The position numbers and the translations under genes are program-made. The notes beneath the pieces were generated by a model. It was not told the origin of the DNA. It ran no database searches and worked only from the letters and a program-made list of their open reading frames with translations. From assembly GCA_009760855.2 (NCBI GenBank), contig WPIO01000131.1, positions 1 through 64,000 of the forward strand: a stretch of DNA of 64,000 nt, written 5' to 3'. The stretch's first letter is position 1; each line of letters starts with the position of its first letter. Of the stretch, positions 59,327 through 64,000 are shown piece after piece. This stretch comes from Cristatella mucedo. Taxonomy: Eukaryota; Bryozoa; Phylactolaemata; Cristatellidae.

Positions 59327-59722
59327 GCCGCCGCTGCAGCCTGCGGCCGCCGCTCGGGCTCTGCTGCCTCTTGCCACAAACCAGCCAGCCCCCTGCCCAC
59401 CTTTCGAGGTTGGCTCGCAGCCGTGAGCGCCTTCGTCCTGGTGCTGTCAGTCACGTGCGACGAACGGAAGTGGCTGCAATGTACGATTCCAAGTAGCGGC
59501 GAGCGAGTCGCTGAAAGCGCACAGCCGTACGCGTTATGCTAGCTAGCCTCTCAGGCCAGGCTACTTTGAACGATAACTGGCTTGAAATAGTCGCACTAAG
59601 TAATCTGCCTTGTCGAGGTTTTTGCTAATGCGTCGGCAAGGAGGAAGAGCGAGGGATTGTCTCTACCACCCACTGCCCTCGAGGTTCCCTGTGCCCAGCC
59701 TTTGAGAAATAGGCAGCCAGCG
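59327..59722 (+). other. G6 3' flank
   Basis: Matches 9260-9655 and ends abruptly at the L2 3' terminus near 59723. No AATAAA seen. Confidence 0.4.
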
Positions 59723-62600
59723 TCATCATTTATCATGCTTGATAAGCAAGCAAAATGAATAACGTGGTTAGGGGTGACATGCACAGGGTCAGCATGCAAA
59801 TGTGGTTAGAGGCAGCATGCACAGTCTCAGCATGCATAAGCACATCAAGGACAAATCACAGGGACCCACTAAATGCTGTCCTTAATAGGTGTGTTATTAA
59901 ATTCTTTTTAAATTTGGTCAGGTCAGGGGATATTCTGAGCAATTCGGGAGATAGTTCCAGGCTTTGGGAGCATACGAACTAAATGCCCGGTCTCCAAAGG
60001 ATTTGAGGTTAGTACGGGGTATTTGTAGACTGCTGCATTCTAATAAAGCTGGTGGTACGATGCTTGGCCTGATGGGGGATAATATCTGATAGATAGGCTG
60101 GAGCCAAAGAGTGAAGTGACCTAGAAGTGAGCGACAAAACCTTGAAATCAACCGTTGCTTGACTGGTAGCCAGTGCAGGTCGGCGAAAAGTGGTGCAATG
60201 TGGCAACTGCAACGCCCACGACTGACAAGCCTAGCTAAGGAGTTTTGCACCAGCTGCAATTACCTGATCACACATGCCAGTAGGCCAGCGAGCAGTGAGT
60301 TACAGAAGTCGTGACGGGATGTCACGAATGCATTGACCAACTTAGATGTGGTATCCTTGTCTAAACAAGCCCGAATTTAAGCAATATTATGAAGCTGAAT
60401 ATAGGAAGATTTGACTGTGGAGCTGATATGATCGTCTAACGAGAGGTCGCTTTGGAATATGACACCTAGATTTCGAGCTGATTCAACTGGAGATATGCTG
60501 GCAGAGCCAATTTTGAGTTTCAGCCTTTCCAATTTGTGAATCCCACTGGGTTTGCCCATAAGTAGTAAGTTAGTTTTATCTTCATTTAGTTATAGAAAAT
60601 TGCTGCCATCCATGTGCGGATGTCATCAATACATGCAGGAAATGAGTTGAGAAATATTGAGGTACTCGAAGGCTGGCAGGGATCAAAGCCAAGGTACAAC
60701 TGAGCGTCATCCGCATAGAAGTGAAAGCCTAGGTTGTGCTTAGAAATCGCATCAGCAAGAGGGAGATTATAAACCGTGAAAAGAACCGGACCTAGCACGG
60801 AGCCATGAGGTACGCCATATTTCAGAGGTACCTCAGATGATCTTTGTCCATTCACGTCAATACTCTGGACTCTCCCATTGAGATAGGACCTGAACCACTG
60901 CAGAGCAGTGCCAGTGATGCCCAGGCGAGATGAAAGGCGCTCTAGAAGAGCTTTGTGATCGATATTATCAAAGCTGCCGAAAGATCAAGCAAATCGAGCA
61001 GAGACACTCTACCCATGTCTGCATTCCTAAGTAGGTCGTTGTATACCCTATGCAATGCTGACTCTGTGGAGTGATTAGCTCTAAAGCCAGACTGGAACTT
61101 ACAAGCATGGTGTGAGGTTTAGATATATGAGTTTAGCTGGTCCACCGCGACCCGTTCCAGCGTCTTTGATAGGAATGGCAGAAGGGAGACTAGGTGGTAG
61201 TTGCTTAAGTTCTCTTGGTCTAGTTTCGATTTCTTAAGAAGTGGCCTGACTACAGCTTTTTTGAAAGGTGCCGGGACTTACCCTGAGGCTAATGACATAT
61301 TAATTATGTTAGTTATGCATGGCAGCAGTAGATCAATGCAACGTATGAGCAGGACAGTGTGAATAGGGTCCAGAGGACTTGTTGTCTTCTTTGATTGAGA
61401 TACGAACTTCACGACTCGATCACTAGTGACCTGCCTAAATGTAGACATTAAGGTGCAGCCAGGAATCGGTGAACAGCATTCTAGTGGAGATGTTGTCATA
61501 GCAGGGATGGACACCCTGATCTTGTCTATCTTCTGCACAAAGAATCGAGAGAAGCGATCGGCTAGATCATCACAAGTATTATCAGGTAAGGAGCTAACCT
61601 GGGAGCGGTTGAGGAGATGGCTTATCGTCGACATCAGCATTTTTGGATTTTGCATATCTGATTCAACCATGTTTCTATAGAAGCTAGACTTGGCCTTTGC
61701 TAGGATTGATTGGTACGACCTACAGTAAGTAGTATTCATATGCTTGTCGATAGACATTCAGTCCAGATTTTTTGTATGCTTTTACAAGCTTTCGCTTAGT
61801 AGACCTGGCTAGTTTAATGTCTGTGGCAAACCATAAGCCGTCTGGGCGGGGGCCCACAGTGCGTTTTGTCAGAGGAGCAAACTCGGTTATTACAGGTTAT
61901 TTTAGAGGCGAATGTGGGCACACACTGTAGATTGAATGAGATCTGCATGTGGTCAGATAAGCAGGATTTGGTGATAATTGGTGATAATAGGTGATGACAA
62001 AGTGCAGTTATATGAGAAAATTTGGTCGAGTGTGTGACCCTTGATGTGGGTAGGGCCATGCACATGAGCCACAAGAGATAATGAGTGTCAATGCACGAAA
62101 TTCGGTGCTGAAAGCGTAAGATAACTTATCAAAGGGAACGTTGAAATCACCCATAACTAGGAAGAATCGATTTCTTGCACACAGAATCGAAATGAGATCG
62201 GAGAAATCTGAGATAAAGGAGGATTTGGTACCTGGTGGGCGATAGACTACTGCCACTATCGGTAGCTTGTTTTCGGGTGAGACCAAGACAATTGATTCAA
62301 AAGACTGCTTCGAGGAAACTGCAAATGGCTTGAAGTTGAATTTCGAGCGACGATAATAGCAACTCCACCTCCAGTTTTGATCGATCTAAGGGTGTGAAAC
62401 AACGAGAAACCAGATGGGGTTGCGTCTTTTATTGTCGGGCAGTTTATTGAATTTAGCTAAGTTTCAGTTAGGGTGAGCAGGTCGATACCATTTTCAGAAA
62501 TAAGGTCGCTTATAACCAGAGGCTTATTGCACGTTGAGCGAGGATTCCGAAGGGAAGCATCAAGGCCGATGGAGTTACAACAGGCCTAATTACTACTAAG
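59723..62600 (-). mobile_element. Near-complete L2 family A retrotransposon
   Basis: This is the fullest L2 copy of the window, about 2.9 kb. From the 5' side, 62286-62008 carries endonuclease motifs VYRPPGT and MGDFNVPF. 62074-61814 has CLSDHMQISF with the SDH motif intact. 61757-61278 spans the endonuclease-RT linker. 60855-60586 carries GVPHGSVLGPVLF and FHFYADDAQLYLGF, with the catalytic YADD at 60706-60717. 60559-60377 and 60259-59918 hold the C-terminus, and the 3' untranslated region runs to about 59723. Frames change at least five times, so it is not functional. L2 elements move by target-primed reverse transcription. Confidence 0.9.
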
Positions 62601-62609
62601 TTATAGAGA

Positions 62610-63245
62610 TTTACATTGACGCATGTGGATAGCGTGCTGAGCGGTTCGAGACAATGCTAGGAATACCAAACGAGCTGGAATTTAGCTCGCAGTTCCCGCC
62701 CAACGAGCGGCTTCTGACCTGGCGGTTCCGGCCACCGCGGCGGCTACGTGGTAAGATGGACATATGGAATAACGTGGTTATGGGTGACATGCACAGGGTC
62801 AGCATGCAAATGTGGTTAGTGGCAGCATGAACAGTGTCAACACGCATAAGCATATAAGGAACGAATCCCAGGGACTCACTAAATGCTGTCATAGATAGGT
62901 GCGTTTTTTATTTCTTTCAATTCTGGACAAGTCGAGGAATGTGAATTTAAGGCTTTGGGAACATACGAACTCGATGCACGGTCTTCAAAGGATTTGAGGT
63001 TTGTACGAGGTATAGTTACACAGTTAGTTTCCAAAAATCGGGTGCTACGATGCTTAGCCAGCTGGGGAAGTACATCTGATAGGTAGGCTGGAGCTGAAGA
63101 ATGAAGAGTCCTAAATGTGAGTGACAAAACCTCGAGTTCGATCCGTTGCTTGTCTGGCAGCCATTGCAGGTCGGAGAGAAGTGGTGTGATGCGGCAACTG
63201 CGACATTCACGATTCACAAGCCTGGATGCAGAGTTTTGCACCAGC
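62610..63245 (-). mobile_element. L2 family A 3' end
   Basis: The frame 63241-62879 reads SASRLVNRECRSCRITPLLS and FLETNCVTIPRTNLKSFEDR, then the 3' untranslated region to about 62765. Counterpart of 11424-12070. It abuts the near-complete element in the same orientation; 62610-62765 may be that element's leader. Confidence 0.82.
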
Positions 63246-63327
63246 TCTTAGTGCACCTGATGGCACGTGATATATGATTAGCATCTGCCTGGCCTCTCGT
63301 ATTCGTTTGTTTTTATTCAAACTGCAG

Positions 63328-63438
63328 GAAAATACCAAACAACCAGATGCAAAAGCTTTAGCTGGCGACGAAGAGGTTGCGGCAGTGGAGGAGCCGGCAG
63401 CCGGGTCGTCCCTCCAGTCGACCCGAAGCCGACGGTAG
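63328..63438 (+). CDS. Candidate downstream exon, right outer copy
   Basis: The acceptor is TTTTTATTCAAACTGCAG; the frame ENTKQPDAKALAGDEEVAAV continues to TAG at 63436-63438. The left outer copy reads TGG there and stays open longer. TAG lies inside a donor-like CGACG|GTAGAG. Confidence 0.28.
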   Translation, partial: ENTKQPDAKALAGDEEVAAVEEPAAGSSLQSTRSRR

Positions 63439-63864
63439 AGATACGATCGTGCGTGTTGAGCTGGTGTCGGTGGTTGTCTTCTGATCTGTCGGTGGCCTCG
63501 CCATGAAGTCTTTGAAAGGGACTATTACGACGAGCAAGAGATTTTCGAGCGCGCCACAAAGTTCAGCTCGCCGGTACCGTGCGGTCTGACGGCCGAAATG
63601 CGTTTGAGCCGTCTCTTGCCGACGAGTTCTTGCAAGCTCATCTGCCTGCTTGGCTAAGGCGCAGCCAGACCTTAAGTGTCTAGCGCGTTCGGCGTTTTCA
63701 TCAAAAATATAGCCCTTTTAATGTTCCCTGAAGCCTCGTTGCGGATCGCCGGTAAAATGAAGCTTTAACTTTCACTTTTATAGCAGAGGCGACTGCTTGG
63801 CTCCCGTCGCAGCGACCTGAGGCGCGAAAGTGGTCGAAGTTGTAATTGGTCGCAGTTCGTTGTG

Positions 63865-64000
63865 ATGGATCAAAAAGCTTATGCTGCTGTCGCCGCTGCA
63901 GCTGCTCCTCCTCCTTTACCTTCTCCTGCTCGCCGTGACTTTAAGAAAGCTAGACAGCTTATGGCGGAGTTCGGCTCGCTAGAGAGTCGACCAAATTTAG
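63865..64000 (+). CDS. Ala/Pro-rich ORF, cut by the window end
   Basis: MDQKAYAAVAAAAAPPPLPS, then RRDFKKARQLMAEFGSLES, open to the last base. It is the second copy of the ORF at 12679, preceded by the same acceptor-like CAG at 63786. The last bases differ from the left copy by a 2-base deletion, so the frame may break just outside. Confidence 0.35.
   Translation, partial: MDQKAYAAVAAAAAPPPLPSPARRDFKKARQLMAEFGSLESRPNL

Overview
The window is animal (metazoan) nuclear DNA. The reasons are GT-AG type splice sites, TATA and CCAAT promoter motifs, AATAAA signals, long TG and TA microsatellites, an 8-bp-TSD hAT transposon, and many 5'-truncated L2-like (CR1 superfamily) non-LTR retrotransposons. 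L2 abundance fits many lineages (fish, lamprey, lancelet, cnidarian, mollusc and others). The sequence alone does not let me name the organism. There are no rRNA, tRNA, CRISPR or bacterial operon features.

Layout. 75-3285 is a complete hAT DNA transposon with matching 8-bp target duplications, 15-bp terminal inverted repeats and an uninterrupted 640-residue transposase. It sits in a TA microsatellite at the end of an array unit that continues upstream of the window. 3490-12850 and about 52100-64000 are diverged copies of one another (the outer copies). Between them, 13707-48088 is a head-to-tail array of four units of 8.48, 8.50, 8.70 and 8.70 kb, plus a partial fifth unit to 49043. The last two full units are almost identical. 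49133-52030 is extra flank with L2 relics and a possible solo LTR.

The main result is a candidate two-exon gene present six times on the + strand (called G1 to G6 here), one per unit and one in each outer copy. Each copy has an inverted CCAAT motif and a TATAAAT box. About 180 bases later comes a 10-codon exon 1, MSAGSSSTSQ or MGARSSSTLK, ending at a GTGCGT donor. A 2.1-2.8 kb intron holding an L2 reverse-transcriptase relic follows. Exon 2 begins after a pyrimidine-rich acceptor and codes for a Gln/Pro-rich, then acidic and Ser-rich, then basic C-terminal protein of 106-120 residues. Donor and acceptor are both phase 0. Exon 2 length differs between copies only by multiples of three, except for one frameshifted copy (G4). 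G2 has lost its donor GT. I recognise no known family. The exon joining is inference and needs RNA evidence.

Downstream of exon 2 each unit has a minus-strand L2 3' end and a second short acceptor-plus-ORF. The outer copies keep a further Ala/Pro-rich ORF (from 12679 and 63865) that every inner unit has lost by one shared deletion. The repeats between genes are mostly two L2 families, A and B, all broken by stops, frameshifts or truncation. The most complete copy is on the minus strand at 59723-62600, with endonuclease motifs and a YADD reverse-transcriptase motif.
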